Below are positions 1-12,925 of a stretch of 64,000 bases of DNA, one piece after another. The DNA comes from Archegozetes longisetosus. Lineage: Eukaryota; Arthropoda; Arachnida; Sarcoptiformes; Trhypochthoniidae. The position numbers and the translations under genes were made by a program. Under the pieces are notes generated by a model that was not told where the DNA came from, searched no databases, and saw only the letters and a list, made by a program, of their open reading frames with translations. The DNA lies in NCBI GenBank assembly GCA_018873245.2, contig JAEMBT020000007.1, positions 8,563,129-8,627,128 on the forward strand, read 5' to 3'. The number at the start of each line of letters is the position of its first letter. Position 1 is the first letter of the stretch.

Positions 1-180
1 CTCAAATTCTATCCAATTCAGTCTCTCAATTGCTTCATTTGAACCCTCTCTAAAAGAATGAGTTAGTTTTTGTGATTCACTCGAAAAACATATTGCTTTA
101 ACGAGAACAACAAAATATTTTACTGATAGAATAGCGAACATGACATATAAGGACTGCAATTCTTTCTCTATATAGCTGTG

Positions 181-233
181 TATATAAAGTTCAAACTGTA
201 GAGCAGTATATATAAAGTTCAAACTGTATAGAC
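181..233. repeat. Tandem duplication, about 27 bp unit, two copies
   Basis: TATATAAAGTTCAAACTGTA occurs twice, the second copy ending in TAGACT instead of GAGCAG. Confidence 0.85.
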
Positions 234-1311
234 TGTTATAGTATTAAAAGACGATTGAGTCAGATTTTCTTAGAGAATTATGCAAATTAGCTGAAAAACA
301 ATTGGGTGAAAGGGGAGTGTATGAGTGACTGTTAGCGTGAGCATTGCAGAGCAATCTTTTCTAACTCAGCCTCACCGCCAACTGCGATTAAACATTAAAT
401 CGGTTTCATAATTGTTAGAGACCCTCCCTTTAACCTATTTTAAGTTACTTCAGCAGTTTTTTTGCTCTCTGCTCGCAATACGTTTTAAAGTTCATCAATC
501 AAATAATCTCACAATCCATCCTTTCTGGCATTACCTTATATTCTATATATACAGTTTCATATTGCATGTATTTGACGTTAAAGTTCCACATTTATTATGT
601 CCCAAAACGGGCACAAACCAGCGCTGCAAAGTCTCAGAGTTCGCAAAGTCTCCCTTTATGTCAATAAATTACAAAAGAAGCAGAATATAGAGGAATGGAA
701 TGGAATGAAGTAAGATTTTAAAGAAAAAAAATCTGATCTCAACTTGACTACTTGCGAGTAATAATCAATACTTTTTGCAAAAGTAGGCGGGACTCGATCT
801 AAGCCTAAGTAAAATGAAGAGACTGTGTGTAAGCGCACATATAGTTGTATTTTTGAGCATTAAATTCTGTGAAAACTACTAATTAGCATATAAGAGAGCG
901 CAATCTCAACCCTTTGCGAATGCCTCCTCCCATTGTGATTAATATGCAAATGAATGTTGACATAACTGAGGCAAACTTTGGTTGGCAAGACATGCCTTTA
1001 TTGCGATATATTCAAGCAATATATGCAAGTCTTAAGTAATCAAAAATGTGCAAAACAGCGTAGAGTCGATCGATCGATCAATAAAGTATATTTAAAGGGC
1101 AAATGCTCTGCTTTGGGTCGTTTCTACTGCTCCATCCACTGAGTTATCCTTCTTCTTACTCTTCACTCTGTTCTGCATTATCTTTTGCAGCAAATGTTCG
1201 CATAGCTTTTTTCGTCCCTCTCAGATGATTAGCTTCATATGCTAGTCAGATATAAGTTATGGCCTTTCCTTCTCCTATCAATATCTCTCCAAAAACATTT
1301 TTTCCCTCCAT

Positions 1312-1314
<3 letters not shown>

Positions 1315-1356
<42 letters not shown>
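1315..1356. repeat. (CT)n microsatellite
   Basis: Uninterrupted TC run of about 42 bp. The Ser-Leu frame across it is an artefact. Confidence 0.97.
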
Positions 1357-1359
<3 letters not shown>

Positions 1360-4300
1360 CTCACTCTCCCCTCTATTATTCGTACTTTTGCATCAACTTT
1401 TTATTTAGACGGCATCATCATTAGAATGAGTAAAGAAAAAATACTGAATAAAAAGGATCGCCATTTCACAAATGAAAAGACATAAGAAAACATGACTATG
1501 AGTATGACTAGAAGTATGTCTGTGATGATGCAGCAGTTAATGTAGTCTGAATCGAGGCCCTCGCTGGGACATACAGTATATATATTCTTATTTATATCAA
1601 ATGGAAATGGGAGCACAACAATTGGAGACGCAATGAGAGCAAAACTCGACCAATTTCTGCAAATAAAACTTCACTTTATATCTAACATCTTTGTCGAGTC
1701 AAAAATAATGGCAGACTTTTTGTAAATGCATTGCCATTAAAATAGACGAAGTAGACGGTGGCTTTGGTCAGCAGAATTTGTTCCCCATTTTCGCGCGCAA
1801 TTAAACATTGGCAATAGGTTTGGCATTTATATTAGAGTGAGCTTTGAGGCAAAATTTACGGTATTCGTTATAAACATATAAACTCAATTTCTATATATAA
1901 CAATTTCTAGTCAATGACTGTTTGCCTACTTTTACTAACAATAGCCTTATGATTAGTAATAGAGTCAGAATGAGGCACAAAAATACTAAAAATCCTAACT
2001 CTAACTGCTTTCATACAGAAATGTCTACAAAATGAACTGCTCGGCAGCTGCACTGATAAAGTCATACTTTATGTGTAGTAATGGTAATTGTGAATTATTT
2101 TTCTGGTCACACCAACTTATGACTGAACCTCATAAATGAAAGCAATCTCTATGATAACAAAAAACTTGCCCCTATTTGAAGCCAGATTTGAAACCTAATT
2201 AACTTGTAATTTATTGCCAAAGTGAAGTGAATTAATGTTTTACTGCCTATATCCAATATTATAGACTATCAAAACATAAATAACAATTATATTAACTAAA
2301 TTATCAAATTAGTTGTCATATATTAATAATGAGATATAAGAGTTATAAAATATATATAACTGTTGTCTCTCATCTGTGGTCGCACAAGTCAGTGGAGCAA
2401 AGCTAAAAGTGACATTTTTATTTTTCTAATCAACACCAAAAGTTAAGCTTCAAAACTATAAAGTATTTGTTAATTTCGAGTGTTTTCTGCTAATTAGGAT
2501 AATTTGCATAAAAAGTTAATTAAAATTGTAGCTAAACAAAAATTGAATAATCGCTTATACAAATTGATAACAACTATCGTTAATCAATTTGAGTCTTGAA
2601 AAGATGCTAATTGAAAATGAAATTGATTTTTAAATTATTAATTAAGGCCAAAAACATGAGACATTTAATAAATGAAATCAATATTTTACAATAGATATAT
2701 AGATGCACAGAGTTTGGATAATTCAACTTTTAAACCTCAATTTTCTAATAGTAATTCAAATTCTTGTTCCCAACTAAGTCCATCATTTAAATAGAGTCTG
2801 CCGTCGATACTATATATAGATGAATTCAAGCAATTGTTCTGAGTATCAATATATTGAAAAGTTGCCATTGATCTTCAAAATTTTGTGATATCTCAAATTT
2901 TGATGAAAATTGTGTGAAAAAGTAGCAAAAATAACTTTTTGTAATAAAAAATTAAAAGTAAATCAGAATAATATAAGCTAATAGTATATGCTGTTCAATA
3001 GATCAAAGAATTACTGAGGAATTACTGAGTTGTGCATTTTGAATAAAACAAACATTTCTCGTTTTAACTGAAAGAATTTCTAATCTATAATGTATTCGAT
3101 ATTGATTTTATTCTTTAATATAGTTAATAATAGGCATTGTTTTTGAAGTCAAATATAGTTTATGGAAGATTGATAAGAGCTTTATTATATTCAGTAGAAA
3201 AAGTTACATAACTTATGTAATTGAAATGCAAATAATGGGATCAAAAATCTGATATTTTTGCTCATTATTCAAAGTTTATGTTACGAAATCTGATTCGAGT
3301 TGCAGTTGACCTGAAACAAAATAAGAGTTCTTTTAAGTATAGTATAGTGATTATTAATTTTAAATTAAAAATTTGATAGATATCCAGATATCGAATGTAT
3401 AGAATATTCACTTTATCAGGTCTAACATACTGTTCTTGAAACTATCGTAACTAATCAGTGCCTTAATAGTGATTATAATAATTTTAAACATGAAAGTGTA
3501 AAATATATAATTAATTGCTTCATTAAAATACACACATTAAACAAGACTTACTTTTAAGTTGAAAAATAGTTTCGACATTTGGTAAGATTGTTTTGAAGAT
3601 TTGATGGATTTCTGAATTTGACTCTACTTCAATTATCGTAACCAAATGAAAGTTTAAGCATACAAATGATTAAACACTCCCTTTCAGACTTCTTGATCAA
3701 GCATTGGTTTAATGATTCTTAAAGTTTACTATCATTCCACTAAAGCTTTTATTTAAACCTTTATAAATCTAAATAAAATTGTGATTTGGATCACAGAATA
3801 CGAGAATCAATTGAAATGTCAGAGATCTTAAAACTTTCAATAGATGGCTCGAAATGTTTAGTAACAGAGGTTTTTTTGCATGTAATTCAAGTTGAATTAA
3901 ATGATTTGGATTTTAAATATTGATTTAATGATTGAAGATTTTCAGTATTTGATCTAAAAATATTTGTGATTGAAAAGCAACTAGAATAGAAAACTATTTT
4001 TGGAAATATATATTTCATTAATTCTGGTTTAATTCAATTTGATGGCTCTTCTATCGTGAGATTCAAGTTTTATAGACTTGAAATTCATTCGTTGTCTTCA
4101 TTGAAGTAGATTTTTGAGAACAGAGCCGTTTTTATGATGTGAGACATAGTATAGATATTGAATTAGTAATAAGTTTTGATAACAAAAACAAACTCAAAAT
4201 CATAAATAAATTAAAAGCATTTGTGATGATAACCAAAAAGAAACCAATCAAATAACTGATAGCTGAGAAGACTCTCTCAAATGAAAACAAGTTAAGCAAA

Positions 4301-6237
4301 GATCAAATAAGACTTTGCAAATTTGATTAAATCAATAACCTTTGACAGGATTACTAATTGAAAGAAAAGATTGTCTTTTTAGATTACATCTTCTCAAATG
4401 TTTGCCTCACTCTCAAATCACAATAAATTAGCCTTTTCAACATTTACTAATTATATAATCGTTAAAATCAATTTTCATAAAGAAATAGTCTGAATATTCC
4501 ATAAATTTTTAAAACTGTATTATTCTATTACATGAAAGCTCTGCTTACTTTTGGTTCAGTTTTACTCTTTGAGGATTCCAGTATTGTAATAGAATCTGAA
4601 TCCATGTAAATCAAAGAATTCATAAGAAGCACAAGAATTCATATGAACTTACTTGATTGTAACTTCATTTCTGACAAACTTTAAATTCACAAATTGAATA
4701 GAACCTACTGCAAAACTCTTTGTAGGAACACAAACAACAAAGTTGTGATTAAAAGTGATTTTAGAAACAAATTTTCAGCTAATCATTATTATAACAATTC
4801 ATCTTTCGAGTACTCGTATTGATCTGTAAGTGTGTTTGGCAACAATTTTTGGAATTTTGAGCCCTTGAGGAAGATATTTGATAACTCTAAAAGTTTGGAG
4901 TTGTTTTCAAATATAACTTTCTATTGTTAAAAGCTATAAAAAAAATAAGAATAATTTAAAATCTCGAATGCTTTCAGAAAAATTAAATTAAATTTCTTGA
5001 ATTTATTCTGATTACAATTTCATGAGATCATAATGTATTTCCTTTCAGATAAGAGCCGACACACAAGTTTTTCAATTGAATTGTTTATTTCAATCAACAA
5101 GGAATCGGTTGATCGATTGAAATTCACATTTAATTAGTGCTAATGAAAGTGAAAAAAGTTGATGAAAGTGACACCAAAAGGGAAGCTTTAATTTCTAAGC
5201 AGTTTATTAGGTGAGCTAATGAGAAATTTCTTATTTTCTGAAGTGCCGCAGGTATTCAAAAAAAAAGAAATAAGAAATTGAAACCAAAAACTGTATGCCT
5301 ACATAAAATCTATTCTTCTGTATAATATGCATAATGTATATAAGAATGTACAGAATCGGCAAATAGAGAAATAAAATCTATAGAAATGGTCTGTAAGTTA
5401 CAAATGTACGTTTGGACTCACTATCACATTCAAGCATATATATGCACTTTCGATCAAACTAAAGCTGATATTTATTGATTTTTGTTTGAGACTTAGTTCA
5501 GTGCTCGATCTAAATTTTAGTGAGACTACGAATGTGAGTGTGGGTCCTCTGCTTTGCCACTCACTCACAATGTTGTTTATGTCAGACCAAAAAAAGAGCG
5601 AGTGTTCGACGAGAGAGTGAGTTCGCGGCACAGGAAGATAGAAGTGAGAGAGAGATTGAGAGTTGGAGAAAAAAGCCAAAGAGAGAATGGAAAAGAGAAA
5701 CTAAAGCGAAACTAGAGAGTATAGCATGCATTCTCCCATCCACTGAACGTTTCTTCACCAGAAGACAACTCGGAAACTGTAGAGCTTTAAGTATATTATA
5801 TTTTTGTATAACTGACCGTTTTTATGAAAACTTATCTCTTCTATCAGAGTATGAATTAAGACTACAAAAGACGCCATTTTCAGGTAGAGTAATATCAAAA
5901 TTGTCGTCTCTCTGTTTTCTCTATCGTTTTTTAACATTAATTTATCTGAGAAAAGAAATTGTAAAATAAAAACTAGTACTACTGTAAAGCAGTTGTATTC
6001 TGTATTTTAGTGTGTGTTTGTGTTCAATTTCTTTTTTCGATTTTCTTTATTGCTTTTCCCCATTATTTTTGGGACCCCCACATCTTTTTGAAATTGTTTA
6101 AGTAAAAACACGTACTCAGAAGAAGAAGAGGCTGTGTTTTGATGCGAATAAAGTTTAAAGAATGAATGTAAAATTGTTGTTGACTAATCAGCATGCGCTG
6201 CAATCGGCTCTCATACGCTCTTATGCAGTAGTAGTTA

Positions 6238-6306
6238 TAATACCAACTGTAAGGCAGTCATAATGCGAACTGTAAGGCAGTCATAATACAAACTGTAAGG
6301 CAAAGG
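6238..6306. repeat. 23 bp tandem repeat, three copies
   Basis: Each unit has the core AACTGTAAGGCAGTCA; the copies differ at TACC, TGCG and TACA. The third ends in AAAGG. Confidence 0.93.
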
Positions 6307-7509
6307 CAAATGCAAGTCAAAATAGTAGAGCAATATTATACTAAACTAACTACAACTAAGAGTATGGATAAGATAGGGTGCAATACTAATGAAAGTGGAT
6401 TCTTTGATCATACATTATGTTAATGGCAATTGGTCTCCTCCCAAATACCCTTTCTATTCGGTTTTTGTAATAGAAGGGGTTTAATTTAGTGATGCGCGCA
6501 TTTATGTAACGCCCAATTGCGTGTTTATTCCTGATTCTAAAATCAATTTTTTAATATCTCAATAATTAAGATCCCCATAACTACCCCCTCTGCTCGTACA
6601 CTTTTTGCAAGCACTGATGGCATAACATGTAAATTTGTTGCAACATTATATAGAGACTGAAAATGAGTTTTTCGAGTTTTTGGCACAAAGTGTTCCCCAA
6701 ATGGAGGGTGCGATGCAATGAGCAATGAGGCTCTTTTTCAAGACATAGATTGAATGGATATATAGCTTTTTGCATCATAAGCACAGAGAAAGCAATGATC
6801 CGTTTAAAATATCGCGAAAAATGTGTCTTTCATGTTAAAGCTCGTTAGCTATTTCACTATTTGGCTCATTCCTTCTATTACGCACAAAACTTTTTACTAC
6901 TTTTCCTCTAAAAATGTAAAAATGATCAAAATGATGTACGCACGACATCAGTTGGTTCAACTAGAATATCAGTTTCTTCTAATCTCTCTCAGTCAAACTA
7001 TTATACGTTTGACAATTCTTTTTTGTTACAAACTTATGATTCGTTATTTTCGTTATTTTTGCTTTTTGTACAAACATTAAAAATCAAAACATAGGTAAAC
7101 ATTATTGAATAGAAATTAAGTCCTGAAGTATTTGTACCGTTGATTTGGGTATAATTTGATTACAGACATTTATTGATTATAAGCCGGTGTGTTTAATTAA
7201 TTGAGAACACGTACCTTCTATTGTCTGCTGTCAGTTAATTAAACGCATTCATTCTATTTGATCATTACTTACATTTGGACTGGCGATCCCATAACAATTA
7301 GAAATAGTAGACCAGCGCTGTGTATGCTGTCCACAAATGAAAAATAGTTTCAACCCAGCATTCATTTGCAAATAAAATACATTTATTCGTCGTTTTGGTA
7401 TATTAATGAAAAAGTTGTGTGCGTGTTGAGTAATTTGGACATGTTTTGTTTTATTTCATGTTACTGTTAGTGTAGGATAGATAACAAGTACAACTGATTA
7501 CTCAAAAAA

Positions 7510-7511
<2 letters not shown>

Positions 7512-7574
<63 letters not shown>
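7512..7574. repeat. (GA)n microsatellite
   Basis: Uninterrupted AG run of about 63 bp, followed by degenerate CGACGAGAGAGCGAG. Confidence 0.97.
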
Positions 7575-7575
<1 letters not shown>

Positions 7576-10144
7576 GACGAGAGAGCGAGAGACCTAACGA
7601 ATAAGTACAATATATTGGTTTAGGTCAGCAGTAGACCAGAGCATAGCATTCGAATGGAGGTCCGCACATGCCTCACAACATTAATATCATTTAATTGCAA
7701 TTGAGCTTAGCCTTAGCTCAGTAGACATAATGAAACTATTTCGTGTGACCCCTGTTCATTGTCTCACGGGAAAAAACATTCGTGCTGGTCAGCTAAAAAC
7801 TGACTGTGAATGTGAGTGCTGTTCAGTATGCGATAATGTAATATTAAGTAAAAAACAAAGCTCTATCACTCGCTTAGTAAAATGCCTTCTCTATTAGAAT
7901 ATAATACTAACTATACAGCACTGACTCAACAATACTATATTCAGGTTTGCTCAAAACAAACTTAACGTCTAAAGCATCCATTCCCAATCATTTCTATTAA
8001 TGCATTTCTCTTTCTCTGCTATTTAAGGAGTCATAGAGTTATCACTTTCATGGATAAAGTTAGGATAATGTAATTTATTATGAAAACAATGAATCTCGCA
8101 AATGCGTTATAGTCTATAATACAGTCTATTAAAGGGTGTTTGAGCCTTTAGCAGAAAACAGTGATTAAGAGGCAATCATAGAGTGATGATGTTTGGTTGA
8201 AGTGTTACAATGAATCAATATATAGGGTATTTTACATAATATATAAGTTTGAGCAAATAATAAATTCAATTTGTCATCAATAAACCCTTTTACATAGTAT
8301 TATATATTCAATTTTGTTCAACCTCTTTATAAGCTTGACTCTTATGCCTCAATCCTTTTACTACTTCCTCCACAGCGGATAATACTTCTATCCCCGCAGT
8401 CGATGTGATGAAAGGGGTTGAAAGTCATTCTGGTATAACAAACCGCGATAAAAAGAAGCATTTTAAACGGTTGTTTAACTCTCTATCAAATATATAAAAG
8501 AGGCAAAGGGGAGAAGGAGAGAAAGTCGGGTTGAGAAAGCTGTGGATGTTTCGTGTCTGGTGTTGTATATGTGTTGTGTATGTGTGTAATGTGTATGTGT
8601 GTAATATGGTATATGTTGGGGAGAAAGGGGAGACGATGAGGTTTGTATGCAAAAAAGGTCGAGCATGAAACTTACTTCTAATATTCAATACACTTGTTGT
8701 TATGTAAAGCGAGAAGAGTTAAACATAAATGCTTCGCCCTTCGACATTGTCATTAGCATAATTTGCTGTCGTTTGAAAATGCTGACGAGACCCCTATTAT
8801 ATGTAAAAGTATTAATAAAGCCTCCCTTTTAGGAGAATATTTATCAATTGCCGAAAATAACTTAATCTTTCAAGTTTAGATAAAACCTATTTGTGTGCAG
8901 TTTTGCATATATAATGATTAATGATTTCTCTTTTTTTTGTTAACTTTTCAAAATAAAACCATTGCTCTACACTCCACTTATAGGTTATAAAGCTTTTGAA
9001 AAATTAATAAATTCTTATATGAGAGGATAGAGTGAAGTTTTATGCGTTTTTTTTATTCGTCACTCTCATAGAGAACGAACTCAATTCGATCTCTTAGTAA
9101 AACTGATTTATTTCTAGAACTTTTTAGTCATAATAAAGCAGAGCATTACTAACTAATTTAATTTACAAACACTCACTCACTATTCAAAAAATCATGATTC
9201 AATATCAAGTTTCTAAATAATTCACTCAATTTTAAAAATAGTTCAGTCAAATCTATACACATGAATATATATACATATGTTGTTATATATATGGATTTCT
9301 ATACGTGAATTTCTATATATGGATTTGTTTCTTTCATTTCGTTTCATTATAAAACATTATATAATATAATATTGTTTGCCAACTCAGTGCAAATGACAAG
9401 TTTTCCTGAAAAATCTTGCTTCACATCAGACCCAGTAATATCTATTTGCAACATTTTAGCATTGAACATCAGCCAATATTCGATCCTCTCCTGCATCACT
9501 AAATTCCTCTTTTAAAAAAATATTCTTTGGAAACTTTAAATTAATGGCCCACTGGTTTTAAGCTTTAGTTTTTGCAGACCTCATGGGATCTCATGAGGCA
9601 AAGTAGTGAGGGATGAGAGGAGCGAAAGAGAAAAAGAATAGTGTTATTGTTGGACCAAAGCTTCATATCAGAGCGAAATGAAGAGAATGAGAGAAAACCA
9701 TTCCTTGTTTTATAATCCATGTATAAAAATTGGTAGAAAGCAAATGACTGCTTGCGTTCATTCTTTCAAATGATACCCATGAGCATCATTTCGAGACAAA
9801 CGGACATATCAGCTGAAATGAGTGAACTAACAGCAAAATTTAGATTATTATTTAGATTATTTTTATGGTACTATCCCTCTCCTCAGTCACAATCATTGAA
9901 ATTTATGTAAATTAGCCCTAAATTAGTGATAGCATTCCAAAGAATATACATTATATCGATTATATTGAGACCGGTTTGTCTTTGTCAATTCGGTGCGAAA
10001 TGTCGCTCTCTGAGCCTGAAGATGCGTTTTGCGTATATGGCTTGTGGTGTAGTGCAGCGCAGCAGCCAATTTATGAGATGCAAAACTTGCTAAAAAACTT
10101 GGCTTCCATCACACGATCGCATACACACAATCAGAGAGAATATT

Positions 10145-10302
10145 GGGAGACGAGAGAAGAGGACTTAAGAGAGGGATGAGAGAGGGGCGAGAGTCAGGCC
10201 GGAGAGAGACCGGAGAGAGACCGAGAGACCGGAGAGAGACGGAGAGAGACAGAGAGACCACAGAGAGACCAGAGAGAGACCAGAGAGAAAGAGGAGAGAG
10301 CA
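10145..10302. repeat. Degenerate GA-rich minisatellite
   Basis: Repeated units around GAGAGAGACCGGAGAGAGAC, strongly purine-biased. It opens long Arg/Glu and Ser/Leu frames on the two strands that are not genes. Confidence 0.85.
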
Positions 10303-10808
10303 TTAGTTGGTGGGTTGTTATGTTTGGACATGTGCGTTGCCGATCAATAATTGGCCACATATCCCATATATCTCCTTCACTCGCTTTTTTCTGGACAACA
10401 TCGAAAGCATAGTTATATACGACTATAGAAATGCATGGAAGAGCTCCTCTTTTTTCTTTCTTTTTTTAAAGAAATGAAATTCGACACATGCAGCAAAAAA
10501 ATCAATATTGCAGATGCGAATGTGATCCAATACACAATCGTCAATGAAGCCAAACTTATATTACTGATGATAAGAACTCTCCTATTACTGAGTCCTCTCA
10601 TTGGTGTGCTTTACATTTGCCTTTGCATTATATTTTGGTATTCCTATCATTAGATTTATTGCATTCATTAGTAGCAAAGCTATATTCGAAACTGTTTTTC
10701 TATATATTGTCATATTATAGGACTGTCTTAATTACTTACCTGCTGGCACTACTATCACATATGAAGAAATGATACTCTAATGTTCCTGATACTAAACCAA
10801 TTAATGTC

Positions 10809-10824
10809 ATTTGCATATGCAAAT
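10809..10824. promoter_or_regulatory. Perfect double-octamer (POU-type) palindrome
   Basis: ATTTGCATATGCAAAT joins two inverted ATGCAAAT octamers with no spacer, flanked on both sides by TTAATG homeodomain-type words. This is the form POU dimers can bind. Function is inferred from motif only. Confidence 0.35.
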
Positions 10825-11127
10825 TAATGGCACTAACCAATAGCAATAATTTATGTGAGCGTCAGCTGCACTGCTATGAACTGGTACTTTTGCATTACTC
10901 TATTCTCAGACCTGTTATTAGCGGCTTTATTATTTAGTTCGAGTATTAATGTCTCATTTTCTCTGTTCGTCAGCACAGCACCACATTATAGTCCCATAAA
11001 CCACAATCACCAAGATTTCCATTGCGTCACAATTGAGACTGAGTTTTTCTGGAAATCTGCATATCGTATTACCTAATTATATAGTAGTAATTTATGTAGT
11101 TTTTGGTGGGATTCCCACCTCACTCAC

Positions 11128-11130
<3 letters not shown>

Positions 11131-11183
<53 letters not shown>
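11131..11183. repeat. (CT)n microsatellite
   Basis: CT run of about 53 bp preceded by a short CACT repeat. Confidence 0.97.
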
Positions 11184-11186
<3 letters not shown>

Positions 11187-11415
11187 CTGTCTCGTCTCGT
11201 TCATTATAGTTTGAGTGAACGACTGGCAAAGAATTCTTAACATTGCAGCTTATTTATTCTCTTGGGAGTAAACCCAAATGTTCATAAAGTAAGATTGCAT
11301 ATAAAATATCCCACCTCTGGCTTAAGTGAAGTAATGCAATAAATTGGAAATGCATTAATCTACTTAGTAATGGAAAAAACGCAAAAAAGAGAACATAATA
11401 TAAATGTGGAGAGAG

Positions 11416-11418
<3 letters not shown>

Positions 11419-11473
<55 letters not shown>
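11419..11473. repeat. (GA)n microsatellite
   Basis: GA run of about 55 bp, only about 240 bp from the CT tract at 11,131. The two are inverted and could pair. Confidence 0.97.
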
Positions 11474-11476
<3 letters not shown>

Positions 11477-11887
11477 GCCTTCAGTGAAATAAAACAAGAG
11501 AATAAAGTAAAGCAGAGGCTATTGAATGGTGACTAAGAAAGAAAAGTGATGCGATCATGTGATGGTCTTATTGCTGGTGTTGTTGATGTATAGACTTTAG
11601 TGTTTAATTTTGCAGTAAGCAATTAAAGAGATCGCGCATCAAAGCGACACTTTTAACAGGTTTTGTTCGAGTCCAAGCATTTTTTTATCCCGTCTTAGTT
11701 GCCCTCACTATCTAATCGATCACCACTCAAGCCTTCACAAGTATTCGGGGGATATTATTCAAAGGGGGTTTAACTCCAACAAAGATTGATCTTTTCTTCT
11801 CAGAGTTAGTTTTTCCCCATTTCAAGAGAATTCCCCTCTCTTTTCATTTATTCAGTGATGGACATCAGTAATGGATTCTGTAAAGCA

Positions 11888-11904
11888 GACTCTCTCTCGT
11901 CTCT

Positions 11905-11935
<31 letters not shown>
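11888..11935. repeat. Imperfect (CT)n microsatellite
   Basis: CT run interrupted by CGTCTCTAG; pure from about 11,906. Confidence 0.95.
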
Positions 11936-11940
<5 letters not shown>

Positions 11941-12666
11941 CTGAATCTCTCTTCTGTTTCTCTCTATTTCTCTCTGGCCCTCACGGGATCATCAATGGCC
12001 AAAATTTAAGTTTAACGAGTATATGATGAGATAGTGAACACTATGAGCTATACTAACTTGTAAGTTATTTTGTATGTTAGAGAGCTTTTATAAAAATGGG
12101 ATAATACTAAAACTCAATTCAATTTGATGCCTACATTTTTTCAATTTTATGATCAAAATTTTCTTTTCAATGTATGAGCACATATATATGGCTTATATAA
12201 GTTTAAAGTTTTCATTTATAGTTACTTTAGTTGGCACTGAAAAAATACTGATAATTCCTTATCCGTGTTTGTACTGCTCTTCACTTGGAGCGAAAACACA
12301 GCAAAACTTTATTTCTTTTACCTAACAATCTAACAATATTTGGAATACTTGAACAAAAATCGTCCATATCTCCAGTTTAAACTTGATAACAGTAAAAATT
12401 AACCGAAGACTCCCCCCTATTTCTACCCCTCGTATTGCAAGCAATATATTTGATTCGCATCCAGAACACAGTGAGCATAAAACGTAATTTTGAAGATTTT
12501 ATATATTTGTGTGCTTTCGACAAAATTTGTGAGTTTGGTTAAAACAAGTCCTACTTATATATGTACTCATACAACGACTATATTCGTATCCTCTTATTCC
12601 CAATTCTTATTATATGGGAATTTAGAAATGCATCCCATGTTTTCCCTTTGCTGTTTCTTCAGTAAA

Positions 12667-12712
12667 ACTAAATATTCTTGCATTGAAAGACTAAATATTC
12701 CTGCATTGAAAG
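12667..12712. repeat. 23 bp tandem duplication
   Basis: ACTAAATATTC(T/C)TGCATTGAAAG twice with one difference, so recent or under correction. Confidence 0.93.
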
Positions 12713-12879
12713 GGAGCCAATGCACACCTACTTCTACTTCTATTAGAACTAGAGACGAAGGTTTCAGTTCAAAATTGCTAAAACTGATTTGCATAACTAA
12801 AGCAAACTATGCCTCCAGATAACTATGACTGAAGAAAACGATACTTTCCAAATACCAAATTACTTCATAGATCCCGCTG

Positions 12880-12925
12880 TTGATGATGATCATCATGAAT
12901 AGTATGATGATGATGATGATGATAA
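12880..12925. repeat. (GAT)n trinucleotide repeat
   Basis: GAT triplets broken by an inverted ATCATCATG segment. Confidence 0.9.

Noticed and set aside
1065-1080. GATC-repeat palindrome (TCGATCGATCGATC)
   Set aside because: Short simple repeat with no further context.
5538-5969. 143-codon plus-strand open frame, the longest outside zfh2
   Set aside because: It starts in a purine-rich Arg/Glu repeat-like stretch and continues into AT-rich sequence with no domain, no splice support and no homology that I recognise. Chance is the simpler explanation.
7705-7775. Possible tRNA: TAGCTCAGTAG resembles an A box, with GTTCATTGTC later
   Set aside because: The later part does not fit the B box consensus, and I could not draw an acceptor stem or anticodon arm.
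12490-12822. 110-codon plus-strand frame
   Set aside because: It spans a 23 bp tandem duplication and shows AT-rich random composition, with no domain.
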